NCBI GenBank assembly: GCA_934309345.1
Contig: CAKRDD010000021.1
Location: 1 to 64,000, forward strand
DNA: 64,000 nt
Source: an uncultured Mediterraneibacter sp.
GTDB lineage: Bacteria; Bacillota; Clostridia; Lachnospirales; Lachnospiraceae
Direction: 5' to 3'
Below the pieces are notes generated by a model. It was not told where the DNA came from. It did not search any database and saw nothing but the letters and a program-made list of their open reading frames with translations. Positions 41,574-49,670 of the stretch are shown one piece after another. How positions within the stretch are numbered: the first letter of the stretch is position 1; each line of letters begins with the position of its first letter. Position numbers and translations under genes: made by a program.

Positions 41574-44429
41574 TTACTCAGCAACAATTACTACACTTTT
41601 TCTCTTCTTATATTTCTTCACCAGAATTATTTCCAGAAGAATCAGAATAAGAGCCACTACCACATCCATACCAATCATGATCTTCATCCAAAGTGCCAGT
41701 GTTACAGAAGTCTCATCTGCATATGCATTACTATTTACAACAGTATACATAATATTCTTGCACGCCGTTCTCATATACTGAACTGCCGATGGATCAGATG
41801 TATCAGAGACAAAATTTGTTCCCACATCAAATGTGGACAGACAGCAAGAACCACCAGTTGCAATTACCTGATCTGCATTCATATTAAATGCACCAGCGAA
41901 ATAGTCTGTTTCTACAAAACCTTTGAATCCCCATTCATCACGAAGAAGTGTTGTCTGCAATTCATAATTTCCGCCAGCCCACACATTTCCAATGTAGTTA
42001 AAGGAAGACATTGCAGCTGTAACATTGCTGTTTTTTACACAGATTTCAAATGGTTTCAGATACAGTTCACGCATTGCCTGTTCATTTGACCAGGTGCAGA
42101 TCATAACCCAACGGTTTGTCTCCTGCTCGTTCATTGCAAAGTGTTTCATATACGCATAAACACCATTCTCAGCAGCACCATTTACAGCCTGTGCAGACAT
42201 GGTTCCTGCAAGGATTGGATCTTCTGACGGATACTCATATGTACGTCCGCCAAATGCACTTCTGTGAAGGTTCATGGATGGTGCATACCATCCAGAGCAG
42301 CCAAGTTCTGTAGCCATTTTTCCCATATCATATCCGTATGTATGAGCTAAATCCTTGTTCCATGTGCAGGCAATCATAACATTTGACGGGAATCCTACAG
42401 AACCGGCACCTGTAAAGTTATTGCTTACAGCAGATGGTCCATCACAGTCAACAGTAGCAACTTTTTCTACACTTTTTGCCTCTGCGGTCTGGAAACCGGC
42501 ATGAGCGATCATATCCTGCATCTCATCGATTGTAAGCTGATCCAGAAGTGTTTCCCAACGCTCATCGTCATAATCTGCGCCGCGAAGTTCCGCCAGCTTC
42601 ATTCCATTATCAGCACCAGTCACAGGCATTTCAGCATCTGGAATTTCCGGCATTTCATAGTTGGAAGTTACAATAAAACCTTCTTTTAAATCCTCTGGCA
42701 TAGACATGCTCTCAGGAGCAGCTGTTGTTTCATCATAATTCTTGAAGCCATCTTTACGTGATAAATAAGTAAGATGTCCGTCTGCATAACCAAACTGATT
42801 TACAGCAGCAGTCTGATCTGTAGAACGAGGATTTGCCTCATCATAAACAATATCTTCATCTACTGTATAGGTAACAGAATCAATCACATTATGAGAATCG
42901 CTGTTGATACTGATCTCATAATCTCCTGCTTCCAGCACATAACACCCATTTTCCAGATAATCGTAAGAAGCCATATCCTCAGCTGTAAAAGAAATTGTTA
43001 CAGTCTGTGATTCGCCTGGTTTCAATTCATTTGTTTTCTCATATCCAATAAGATTTGCAGTTGATTTCTCAATTCCTCCATTGGTATATGGCGGGTTATA
43101 ATAAACTTCCACAACATCTTTTCCAGCTATGTCTCCAGTATTTGTTACCTTCACATTAAGAGTAATTTCTCCATTTTCCATGCTGGAAGATTCCAGTTCC
43201 TGGGTAAAATCAGTGTAGCTGAGACCATATCCAAATGGATATTTTACAACCTTATCGTAATCCAGAAAGCCTTCCTGTGCAGCGGTTTCATAGAAACGAT
43301 ACCCTACATAAATTCCTTCTACATAGTTTACAAATGTAGGCGCACAACCACCAACATAGGGATCACTTTCATCAATTTTGAACTCATCCATATTGTCATA
43401 CTGGAAATCACCAAAGTTATTCCATGTAGGTGTTTCAGTCAGATCATATAAGAATGTGTCGGAAGTTTTTCCAGATGGATTAACTTCTCCGCTTATAATT
43501 TTTCCAAGACTGTCAAATCCAGTCTGTCCAGGGCCTGCACACCAGAGAACACCTTCAATCTGCGGATAATCTTCCACAAATCCAAGTTCAAAAGTAGAAA
43601 GACCATCATAAACCAGAATTACATGCTTAAAGTTTTCACACACCAGATTAATCATATTTTTCTCAGTCTGGCTCAGTTCCAGGTAATGCTGACCTGCCTC
43701 AAAATCATTGTAAGAATCAGAATTATTTGTGTACGAAACACTAGACATATCAGTAGGAAGATCACTTCCTTCTCCGCCCCATCTGGCTATTGTTACAATC
43801 GCAGTATCGGAAAATTCCTTTGCATTTTCAATCAGTTCATCTGAATATTCTTCTGCCGGAACCTCTGGTAAAGACCAGTCAGAACCGTAGTCTGCGCGTT
43901 CTTTTCCATAATTGCTGTACAGATCTGTTAATTCACTGTTTAACTTGAACCCGGCATCTTCAAGACCTTCCAGCATAGTTACACGGTCATAAAGATCGTT
44001 TAAAGCACCAGCTCCAGAACCACCATAAATAGGATTCACACTTGCCCAGCCAAAGACATTGATGTTTTTTGTATCCTTTAATGGCAGTACACCGTCATTT
44101 TCCAGAAGAACTGTTCCCTCCGCTGCAATTGTACGACAGTCTTCATTGGACTGCTCTGTTGTCTCATCAGAAACAGTTTCTGCTGCCTGTGTACTTAACG
44201 TAAGTAAAGTAGACATTGGACCTGTACAAATCAGGTTGGCTACGATCACAATGCCAAGGAGCATTGCCAGAATCGCGTTTCCTCTGACAAGTTTTCTTTT
44301 TGGATTTTCCATTTTTTTGCACATAACCGCAGCCACAATACCAACTACCAGAATTACGGCAATTGCAGTGAGGTAAGGTTTGCACATGTTGAGGACGCTG
44401 ATCACGTCACTCATGTTTAACTTGATCAT
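41574..44429 (-). CDS. Membrane-anchored GH3 beta-glycosidase with swapped domain order
   Basis: A 951-residue GH3 enzyme. Two N-terminal membrane helices (about 16-38 and 50-70), then the alpha/beta sandwich domain usually found second ('TIAAEGTVLLENDGVLPLKD'), a fibronectin-III-like domain ('VKVTNTGDIAGKDVVEVYYN', about 430-520), then the TIM-barrel domain usually found first (about 610-890: 'MNLHRSAFGGRTYEYPSEDP', 'YMKHFAMNEQETNRW', nucleophile Asp in 'EWGFKGFVETDYFAG'), and a C-terminal membrane helix with a KKYKKRK tail. Catalysis would be outside the cell on a beta-glycoside, substrate unknown. Start chosen from AAGGAGGAGG before 44429. Divergent from a LytTR two-component system. Confidence 0.92.
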   Translation of the reverse strand: MIKLNMSDVISVLNMCKPYLTAIAVILVVGIVAAVMCKKMENPKRKLVRGNAILAMLLGIVIVANLICTGPMSTLLTLSTQAAETVSDETTEQSNEDCRTIAAEGTVLLENDGVLPLKDTKNINVFGWASVNPIYGGSGAGALNDLYDRVTMLEGLEDAGFKLNSELTDLYSNYGKERADYGSDWSLPEVPAEEYSDELIENAKEFSDTAIVTIARWGGEGSDLPTDMSSVSYTNNSDSYNDFEAGQHYLELSQTEKNMINLVCENFKHVILVYDGLSTFELGFVEDYPQIEGVLWCAGPGQTGFDSLGKIISGEVNPSGKTSDTFLYDLTETPTWNNFGDFQYDNMDEFKIDESDPYVGGCAPTFVNYVEGIYVGYRFYETAAQEGFLDYDKVVKYPFGYGLSYTDFTQELESSSMENGEITLNVKVTNTGDIAGKDVVEVYYNPPYTNGGIEKSTANLIGYEKTNELKPGESQTVTISFTAEDMASYDYLENGCYVLEAGDYEISINSDSHNVIDSVTYTVDEDIVYDEANPRSTDQTAAVNQFGYADGHLTYLSRKDGFKNYDETTAAPESMSMPEDLKEGFIVTSNYEMPEIPDAEMPVTGADNGMKLAELRGADYDDERWETLLDQLTIDEMQDMIAHAGFQTAEAKSVEKVATVDCDGPSAVSNNFTGAGSVGFPSNVMIACTWNKDLAHTYGYDMGKMATELGCSGWYAPSMNLHRSAFGGRTYEYPSEDPILAGTMSAQAVNGAAENGVYAYMKHFAMNEQETNRWVMICTWSNEQAMRELYLKPFEICVKNSNVTAAMSSFNYIGNVWAGGNYELQTTLLRDEWGFKGFVETDYFAGAFNMNADQVIATGGSCCLSTFDVGTNFVSDTSDPSAVQYMRTACKNIMYTVVNSNAYADETSVTLALWMKIMIGMDVVVALILILLEIILVKKYKKRKSVVIVAE

Positions 44430-44495
44430 TTTGTTTTTCCTCCTCCTTTTGAGATAGCTGAATCTTATCACAAAAAATTCTATTTTCATGATTTT

Positions 44496-44567
44496 GGTAC
44501 CAGTTGCAGAAATACGGTACCAATTGCAGAAAAAAATGTGCTATACTAGAAAAAAATGTGCTATACT
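44496..44567 (+). repeat. Two pairs of 20-bp-period direct repeats (candidate LytTR sites)
   Basis: GGTACCAGTTGCAGAAA at 44496 is repeated as GGTACCAATTGCAGAAA at 44516; then AAAAAATGTGCTATACT at 44531 is repeated exactly at 44551. All four units step by 20 bases, close to two helical turns. LytTR regulators bind pairs of direct repeats spaced about two turns apart. The two TATACT copies and TATAAT (44572-44577) are candidate -10 boxes for the regulator gene. Confidence 0.65.
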
Positions 44568-44601
44568 CCGGTATAATAAAAAAGACTTAAGGAGGAGAGA
44601 C

Positions 44602-45315
44602 ATGTTCCATGCCGCTATTGTAGAAGATGAAGCTGAAATTCTTTCATATCTAAAAAATACTCTAATCGATTCCTTCAATAACCGTCATGTTGCCATAGAA
44701 TTCGACAGTTTTTCCTCTGGGGAAAATTTCCTGCAAACTTTTAATGAGAATTATCATTATGATGTTATTTTTCTTGATATCGAAATGACAGGAATTGATG
44801 GAATCCAGGTCTGCCGCCACATAAGGACGCAGGCCCCTGACTCCCTTGTTATTTTTATATCCAACAAAGAAGAGCTGGTCTTCCAGACATTCGAGGTACA
44901 GCCTTTCCGTTTTATCCGAAAAAGCGAATATCAGAAACTTCGCCCCGCTCTCGTGGATGCCATATCACAAAAGTTGGAAGAACAGACCAAACACTTGATT
45001 TTTATTACAGAACCAGGTTCCGGAGATATTTTTTCCTTTGATATCCGCAATATTTTTTATGTTGAGGCTCAACGTAAAAACTGTCTCATTGTGACAACCG
45101 GGGGCAACAGCATTGTTCAATGCAAAATTTCCGATATGGAAGAACATCTTGTTCCTCATGGATTTATTAAAATCCACCGTAGCTATCTTGTAAATTGCAG
45201 ACATATTTTTTATATAGGAAAATCTTCCCTCCAGCTTACAAGCGGTCAGGAACTACCTATAAGCCGCGGTAAAGTAGACGATGTAAAGGAAGGATTCAGG
45301 AGGTTTTATGTTTAA
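44602..45315 (+). CDS. LytTR-family response regulator (AgrA-like)
   Basis: A 237-residue response regulator. Receiver domain about 1-120 with acidic pocket 'AAIVEDEAEIL', phospho-Asp in 'DVIFLDIEMTGIDGIQVC' and 'LVIFISNKEELVFQTF'; LytTR DNA-binding domain about 140-237 with 'IFYVEAQRKNCLIV' and 'GFIKIHRSYLVNCRHIFYIG'. Start chosen from AAGGAGGAGAG before 44602, because the longer frame crosses the promoter repeats. It overlaps the sensor kinase by eight bases. Likely targets are its own promoter and the divergent GH3 gene, through the 20-bp repeats between them. Confidence 0.94.
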   Translation: MFHAAIVEDEAEILSYLKNTLIDSFNNRHVAIEFDSFSSGENFLQTFNENYHYDVIFLDIEMTGIDGIQVCRHIRTQAPDSLVIFISNKEELVFQTFEVQPFRFIRKSEYQKLRPALVDAISQKLEEQTKHLIFITEPGSGDIFSFDIRNIFYVEAQRKNCLIVTTGGNSIVQCKISDMEEHLVPHGFIKIHRSYLVNCRHIFYIGKSSLQLTSGQELPISRGKVDDVKEGFRRFYV

Positions 45316-46648
45316 TTTTATTTATCATCTTTACCAGACACTTGACTCCGTCATTATTTTTTTATTTCTTTCTTATACCCTGCTGATTCTCTGTGGTCTT
45401 AAAAAGGATCATACTGTGGGGCGCTCCATTGCTGTAGGTTCATCCTTATACCTGTTATTCACAATAATAGTGTATCTTATTCTCCGTCTGGAACTTTCTT
45501 CCATTTTTCTGAAGCTTACAGGAGCTGCCCAAACTCCTTACTGGTTTTATTTCGTATGCACTATCCCTGTTTCTGTACTTTGCGCTCATATTGCCCTGGC
45601 GGGTACATTTTTCACAAAACTGGTATATGTCTTATATTTTATGACCTTTACCCAGCTTTATAAAATGGTATGTTCTCCTCTTTATAGTCAGAAATTTTCT
45701 ATGCAGCCGCAGATTTACCGCACACTTGATATGCTTACAACCCTGGTTTTATACATGTTACTTTTCCTTTTATCAAAACTTTTCCGGAAGATAAAATTAT
45801 CTACACCTTTTCCCATGTCTTGTTTTAAGGGCATTCTTATCCTTTATTTTCCTATTGGTTTTTTGATTTTTTTCGGAATATCCTCAAGTACGCAAATTTA
45901 TTCTGTAAACCAGATTGCCATTCTTTCTGGCATTTTGCTCACTAATCTTCCTATAATTTATTATTATTTTGCTACCATCATCCATTCCTACGAAGATCAG
46001 CGCAAACTGGACGATGCCCTTACCCAGACACGCACTCAGCTTGCCCGTTACCGCTATTCCCTGGAGGTTCAGGAGCAGGTAAAAAAAGAGCGCCATGAGC
46101 TGAAAAATAACTATTTTTATATCCAGACTCTCCTTGCAGATAAAAAATACGATCAACTGGACACCTATATTTCCCAGGAAATTGGGAAAAAAATAAGCAA
46201 ACTTACAGACATTCAGACAGGAAATACTTTAATTGACTACCTCCTCAACCGAAAAATTCAGGAAGCTCAAAAGTTCCACATCAAAACTTATACAGAAGTT
46301 ATTATTCCAGGCCAGCTTTCTATCAATGAAGAAGTCCTGTGCACCATTCTTCTGAATCTTCTTGACAACGCAATCGAAGCCAGCAAGCAGGAGGATACTC
46401 CAGACATCCAGATTGTCATCAAATGTGTGCAAAATTATCTGCTCTGCAAAATAAGCAACAAAGTAAGCAGTAATATTCTCTCAGAAAATCCCAATCTTGC
46501 CACCAGCAAAACAGATTCCGCAAATCACGGATTAGGTATAAAAATAATCCGCTCTGCCGTAGAAAATCAGAACGGATTATTGAACTTTGAATGTGAAAAG
46601 GGGTATTTTACTGCTAGTGTGATGCTGCCTTTTAATCAGCCAGTGTAA
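45308..46648 (+). CDS. GHKL-type sensor histidine kinase (AgrC-like)
   Basis: A 446-residue kinase. Residues 1-225 hold about six to seven membrane helices and little else; the cytoplasmic part has the phospho-acceptor 'VKKERHELKNNYFYIQTLLA' (His about 265) and a GHKL ATPase domain with the N box 'TILLNLLDNAIEASKQED' and 'NHGLGIKIIRSAVENQNG' (G box). This architecture is used by AgrC and ComD to sense peptides at the membrane, but no AgrB/AgrD-like genes are adjacent, so the signal is open. It overlaps the regulator gene and ends before a strong terminator. Confidence 0.92.
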   Translation: MFNFIYHLYQTLDSVIIFLFLSYTLLILCGLKKDHTVGRSIAVGSSLYLLFTIIVYLILRLELSSIFLKLTGAAQTPYWFYFVCTIPVSVLCAHIALAGTFFTKLVYVLYFMTFTQLYKMVCSPLYSQKFSMQPQIYRTLDMLTTLVLYMLLFLLSKLFRKIKLSTPFPMSCFKGILILYFPIGFLIFFGISSSTQIYSVNQIAILSGILLTNLPIIYYYFATIIHSYEDQRKLDDALTQTRTQLARYRYSLEVQEQVKKERHELKNNYFYIQTLLADKKYDQLDTYISQEIGKKISKLTDIQTGNTLIDYLLNRKIQEAQKFHIKTYTEVIIPGQLSINEEVLCTILLNLLDNAIEASKQEDTPDIQIVIKCVQNYLLCKISNKVSSNILSENPNLATSKTDSANHGLGIKIIRSAVENQNGLLNFECEKGYFTASVMLPFNQPV

Positions 46649-46658
46649 ATATTTTTAC

Positions 46659-46708
46659 AAAGAAACTGCCGCATCATTCCCGACGATTTGATGCAGCAGT
46701 TTCTTTTA
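46659..46708 (+). terminator. Terminator of the LytTR two-component operon
   Basis: Stem AAGAAACTGC-C-GCATCA with TGATGC-A-GCAGTTTCTT, followed by TTAAAT. Strong hairpin 11 bases after the kinase stop. Confidence 0.85.
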
Positions 46709-46786
46709 AATACGGCTATTTTTGTGTAGCTGGCTTCAGTCCTGTACACTATCTTTTCACTGTTTTCAACGGTATTTCTAGCACAT

Positions 46787-46930
46787 CTACATTGCTCCAT
46801 CCCATGCCTTACACACATCTCTCACCTCCACGATTCCATCATCCACTATTGTATACTGCTCCAATAATATTGCCAGAAACCATTTTGTTTCCATGCATAG
46901 CTTTTGTATTTCGTTTTTATTATCTTCTAT
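46787..46930 (-). other. Orphan coding remnant next to the IS66 derivative
   Basis: The minus-strand frame ending in TAG at 46787-46789 is open for 47 codons and reads like real protein ('KNEIQKLCMETKWFLAILLE', then 'VDDGIVEVRDVCKAWDGAM'). It has no start of its own; its upstream side is cut at 46931 by the IS66-type element. On the far side of the element (47308-47324) ATGAAAAAGAAAAAA with GGAAGG upstream could be the missing start of a short gene, but no target duplication joins the two pieces. Confidence 0.3.
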
Positions 46931-46931
46931 G

Positions 46932-47307
46932 GTAACTATTCAGAACCCCGTTAGTTGAAAATGATATCAGGGGTTCCGTTCAGTGCTTCGCGGATAGCTG
47001 TGAAAGCATTTATTCCATGCTTGCGGGCTGATCCGATATAGCTCATGATTGTTATCAAAGGCTACACAGAGATTCTTTATAAACAGGCAGACTGATTCTT
47101 CTCAGAGGATTCGCGGAGGCTCCGGTCCTTTTTACTACAGGCTTCTTAAGCCCGTCAGATGAAGGTGGCTTGGAACTGTTTTTGGAGTTTTTGTTTAGCT
47201 GCTCTTTCAGTTCCCTGATGGTTTGATTCAGCTCGTTAATTGTAGCTGTTAATGTGCTGTTTTGCACAACAACTGGAAACGAACCCGAATGGGTTCTGAA
47301 CAGTTAC
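46932..47307. mobile_element. IS66-family deletion derivative
   Basis: A 376-bp element. The left end GTAACTATTCAGAACCC and the right end, read inward as GTAACTGTTCAGAACCC, form a 17-base terminal repeat with one mismatch. Inside lie only the two extremities of an IS66 transposase gene. No 8-bp target duplication is visible (flanks CTTCTATG and AATTTTTT), so one flank may have been rearranged. Its ends match those of the small MITEs at 4341-4421 and, less closely, 49348-49489. Confidence 0.75.
46951..47267 (-). pseudogene. IS66 transposase (TnpC), internally deleted
   Basis: The N-terminal piece shows the leucine-rich start and the IS66 signature 'LKEQLNKNSKNSSKPPSSDG', normally the beginning of a protein of about 500 residues. 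After about 60 codons the frame reaches 'VAFDNN' (remnant of the conserved FDNN.AER region, frame-shifted) and then 'SYIGSARKHGINAFTAIREA' and 'LNGTPDIIFN' before a stop at 46951-46953, which is the usual C-terminus. Some 400 residues are missing, so it cannot make active transposase. No TnpA/TnpB genes are present. Confidence 0.75.
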
Positions 47308-47372
47308 AATTTTTTCTTTTTCATTTTATAAATACCTTCCTATTTTGAGTCTCCTTGCATATTTTCATCCTT

Positions 47373-48596
47373 CTATTCTATACCCATTCTCACTTCAAAT
47401 GTTGTTCCGCCCTGCTCATTTCCGCGAACCTCAATCTTCCCATCATGCACCCGCACAATTTCACGTACTAACGCAAGTCCAAGTCCCACACCGCCAAGCT
47501 CACGGCTTCTTGACTTATCTACCCGGAAAAATGGTTCAAAAATCTGCTCTCGAAATGTCTCATCAATTCCATTCCCAGTATCCGCAACTGTCAGGACAAC
47601 TTCATTCTTCTCTCTCTTCGCCGATACTGTAACGGTTCCATCTACCCGATTATATTTAATTGCATTTTCAACGAGATTATAAATCATCCGATAAATCAGA
47701 ATATCACTTCCTGTCAATATCAGTTCATCCTCTGGCTTTTCGTTACTGTTCACACTACATGCGACCAGCAACGACTCTTCTGTTCCATCTGTTCTTCCAT
47801 CCGATGAATTCTGTGTCTTCTGTATCAGTTCAATATTCTTTTCCTGCGCCAGCGGTTCCAAATCTGCCAGCACTTCCTCTATCAGCCCCTGCATTTCAAT
47901 CTTTTCATTACGTGCTACCGTCTGCAGCTCACTCATATCTAAAAGCGTTCTGACAAGCTTGCTAAGGCGTTCATTTTGCTCTGTTACCATCTGGATTGTC
48001 TCTTGTGCAGCTGCTTTGTTCTCTGAATTCTCCGCCGCATGATAGAGGTCCAACTGTGCCTGCATTAATGCCAAAGGGGTTCGGAGTTCATGTGCTGCAT
48101 TCCCTGTAAACTGACGCTGTGTCTCGAATGATTCCGAAAGTCGCAGGAGCATCTTATTATAAGATGTACGAAGTCGGTCCAACTCTGCGATTTTATTTTC
48201 CTCAATCGTATACTCCGTCAGATTCTGCGCCTGAACCTTTTCTACTGTTTCTGAGAATTCTCTGAGTGGTTTCAATGCGCGGCCACTGACAAAATAAGTT
48301 ACTGCTCCGCCAATCAGCGCTACAACACCAGTGATCAACAAACTTCTATTTCTATAATCTGATTTCGAATTATAAACCTTCGTGGCAAACTGCGCTGCAA
48401 AATCATCCCACTCATTATCCGGAATATCAATGTAGACTGCCTCCGGCGTAGTGCCCTGATCTGTGACGGTCTCCTGAAGCGTATCGATATAATAGACACC
48501 ATTCTTATATAGGAAAAATGTCAGACATCCACACAATACTGTGATCAGCACGGTTGTAAGAATCGTCAGTCTCCACTGGAGCGATATTTTTCTCAT
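47373..48596 (-). CDS. Sensor histidine kinase, OmpR-partner type
   Basis: A 407-residue membrane kinase. Two membrane helices (about 10-30 and 83-105) enclose a short extracytoplasmic sensor of about 50 residues; a HAMP linker (about 105-155) leads to HisKA with the phospho-acceptor in 'FTGNAAHELRTPLALMQAQL' (His about 169) and an ATPase domain with 'MIYNLVENAIKYNRVDGTVT' (N box) and 'GVGLGLALVREIVRVHDGKI'. Its start overlaps the stop of the response regulator by four bases (ATGA), so the pair is coupled. Signal unknown; the adjoining divergent redox cassette is a possible target. Confidence 0.94.
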   Translation of the reverse strand: MRKISLQWRLTILTTVLITVLCGCLTFFLYKNGVYYIDTLQETVTDQGTTPEAVYIDIPDNEWDDFAAQFATKVYNSKSDYRNRSLLITGVVALIGGAVTYFVSGRALKPLREFSETVEKVQAQNLTEYTIEENKIAELDRLRTSYNKMLLRLSESFETQRQFTGNAAHELRTPLALMQAQLDLYHAAENSENKAAAQETIQMVTEQNERLSKLVRTLLDMSELQTVARNEKIEMQGLIEEVLADLEPLAQEKNIELIQKTQNSSDGRTDGTEESLLVACSVNSNEKPEDELILTGSDILIYRMIYNLVENAIKYNRVDGTVTVSAKREKNEVVLTVADTGNGIDETFREQIFEPFFRVDKSRSRELGGVGLGLALVREIVRVHDGKIEVRGNEQGGTTFEVRMGIE

Positions 48597-49285
48597 GCTT
48601 TTCCATCTCCTATCTTATACCCCTCACCAATCTTATTCACGATGGGATCATAACCAAGTCCTGCTTTCAGTTTCTTTCTCAGAGAAGACATATGCACTCG
48701 GATCGAACCGCTGAAACTATCTACAGAAGAATCCCAGACATGCTCGATCAACTCTTCCTGACTGACCGGTCTTCCCTGATTCAAAAGAAGATACTCCAGA
48801 ATTCCATTCTCTTTTCTTGTCAATGCAACCGGCTTGTCTTTTGCATATGCAGTCCTTTCTTTTGTATCAAAACGAAGACTGCCACATTCAAGACAGACAT
48901 TTTTCTGTACAAACTTTCTTCTTGTCAGGCTTCGCACACGGGCTTCCAGCTCTTGCAGATGAAATGGTTTTTCCATATAATCATTCGCCCCCGCATCAAG
49001 ACCGTCAACCTTATCTGCGATCTGACTTCTCGCAGATAAGATCAATACTTTTGTCTCTTCATTTTCCTTGCGAAGCTCCCGAAGAATATCCATTCCATCC
49101 ATCCCCGGAAGGTTAAGATCCAGCACGATCAGATCATACATTTCCGCATAAATCATATCCAGTGCTTCCTCTCCGTCATTACACGTGTCTACCTCATAAC
49201 CTGCCTGATGCAGACTTTTCGCAATCATATCACATAATTTCTTCTCATCTTCAACAACTAATAATCTCAATTTATTTTTCTCCAT
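48593..49285 (-). CDS. OmpR-family response regulator
   Basis: A 230-residue regulator: receiver domain (about 5-120; 'RLLVVEDEKKLCDMIAKSLH', phospho-Asp in 'YDLIVLDLNLPGMDGMDILR', 'VLILSARSQIADKVDGLDAG') and winged-helix DNA-binding domain (about 130-228; 'ALTRKENGILEYLLLNQGRP', 'SGSIRVHMSSLRKKL'). I start at the ATG at 49285 because the longer frame to 49330 lies across its own promoter. No strong ribosome site precedes it. It is coupled to the kinase gene and divergent from the CXXC/4Fe-4S/TlpA genes, with a MITE between them. Confidence 0.93.
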   Translation of the reverse strand: MEKNKLRLLVVEDEKKLCDMIAKSLHQAGYEVDTCNDGEEALDMIYAEMYDLIVLDLNLPGMDGMDILRELRKENEETKVLILSARSQIADKVDGLDAGANDYMEKPFHLQELEARVRSLTRRKFVQKNVCLECGSLRFDTKERTAYAKDKPVALTRKENGILEYLLLNQGRPVSQEELIEHVWDSSVDSFSGSIRVHMSSLRKKLKAGLGYDPIVNKIGEGYKIGDGKA

Positions 49286-49312
49286 TTTCTTAACAGGAAT
49301 TTTACATCCTCT

Positions 49313-49341
49313 ATTGTATAATGCAAACATCGAAAGGTCAA
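49313..49341 (-). promoter_or_regulatory. Promoter of the OmpR-type two-component operon, fused to a MITE duplication
   Basis: Minus strand TTGACC (49336-49341), 17-base spacer, TACAAT (49313-49318). The first two bases of the -35 box (49340-49341) belong to the 8-base target duplication of the MITE at 49348-49489, so the insertion lies against this promoter. Confidence 0.6.
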
Positions 49342-49347
49342 TAAACG

Positions 49348-49489
49348 GTTACTGTTCACACGATGTGCGACCAGCAACGCATCTCGCCATTTTAAATCGC
49401 CTTTGGCGATGGGGCGAGATGCATTCAAGCCAAAACATGCATCCTCCGTGTCAATCAGCGGAGTGATTGACACGGGAGTGAACAGTAAC
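49348..49489. mobile_element. 142-bp MITE with IS66-like ends
   Basis: Terminal inverted repeat GTTACTGTTCAC/GTGAACAGTAAC and a perfect 8-base target duplication AATAAACG (49340-49347 and 49490-49497). Inside are two strong hairpins, GCATCTCGCC/GGCGAGATGC and CCGTGTCAATCA/TGATTGACACGG. No coding capacity. It separates the divergent regulator and redox operons. Ends differ from those at 4341 by A to T at the third base and G to C at the twelfth. Confidence 0.8.
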
Positions 49490-49525
49490 AATAAACGGAC
49501 TTTGAACATTGAAAGGAGTATTTTA

Positions 49526-49666
49526 ATGAAATCTGAAAAAGTAACACAGATTCTTTTACTTGCAGCTGGTCTGGTATTTTTCCTTGTCGGAATCTTCCGC
49601 GGAGAAGCTGCGGTTGTGCTTAGCAAGGCAATAAAATTATGTATGGAGTGTGTCGGAATTGGATAA
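49526..49666 (+). CDS. CD1871A-type CXXC mini-protein
   Basis: A 46-residue protein with one membrane helix ('ILLLAAGLVFFLVGIFRGEA') and a C-terminal 'KAIKLCMECVGIG' carrying the CxxC pair that defines the CD1871A family. Start chosen at the ATG at 49526, six bases after AAAGGAG; the longer frame runs into the MITE. It is the first of three genes with a membrane 4Fe-4S protein and a TlpA-like lipoprotein. A role in passing electrons or metal at the membrane is a guess from the cysteine pair and neighbours. Confidence 0.85.
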   Translation: MKSEKVTQILLLAAGLVFFLVGIFRGEAAVVLSKAIKLCMECVGIG

Positions 49667-49670
49667 GAAA

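Noticed and set aside
44496..44567. Short direct repeats as a CRISPR array
   Set aside because: The units are contiguous 20-base steps with no spacers of constant length between identical repeats, and no cas genes occur in the window.
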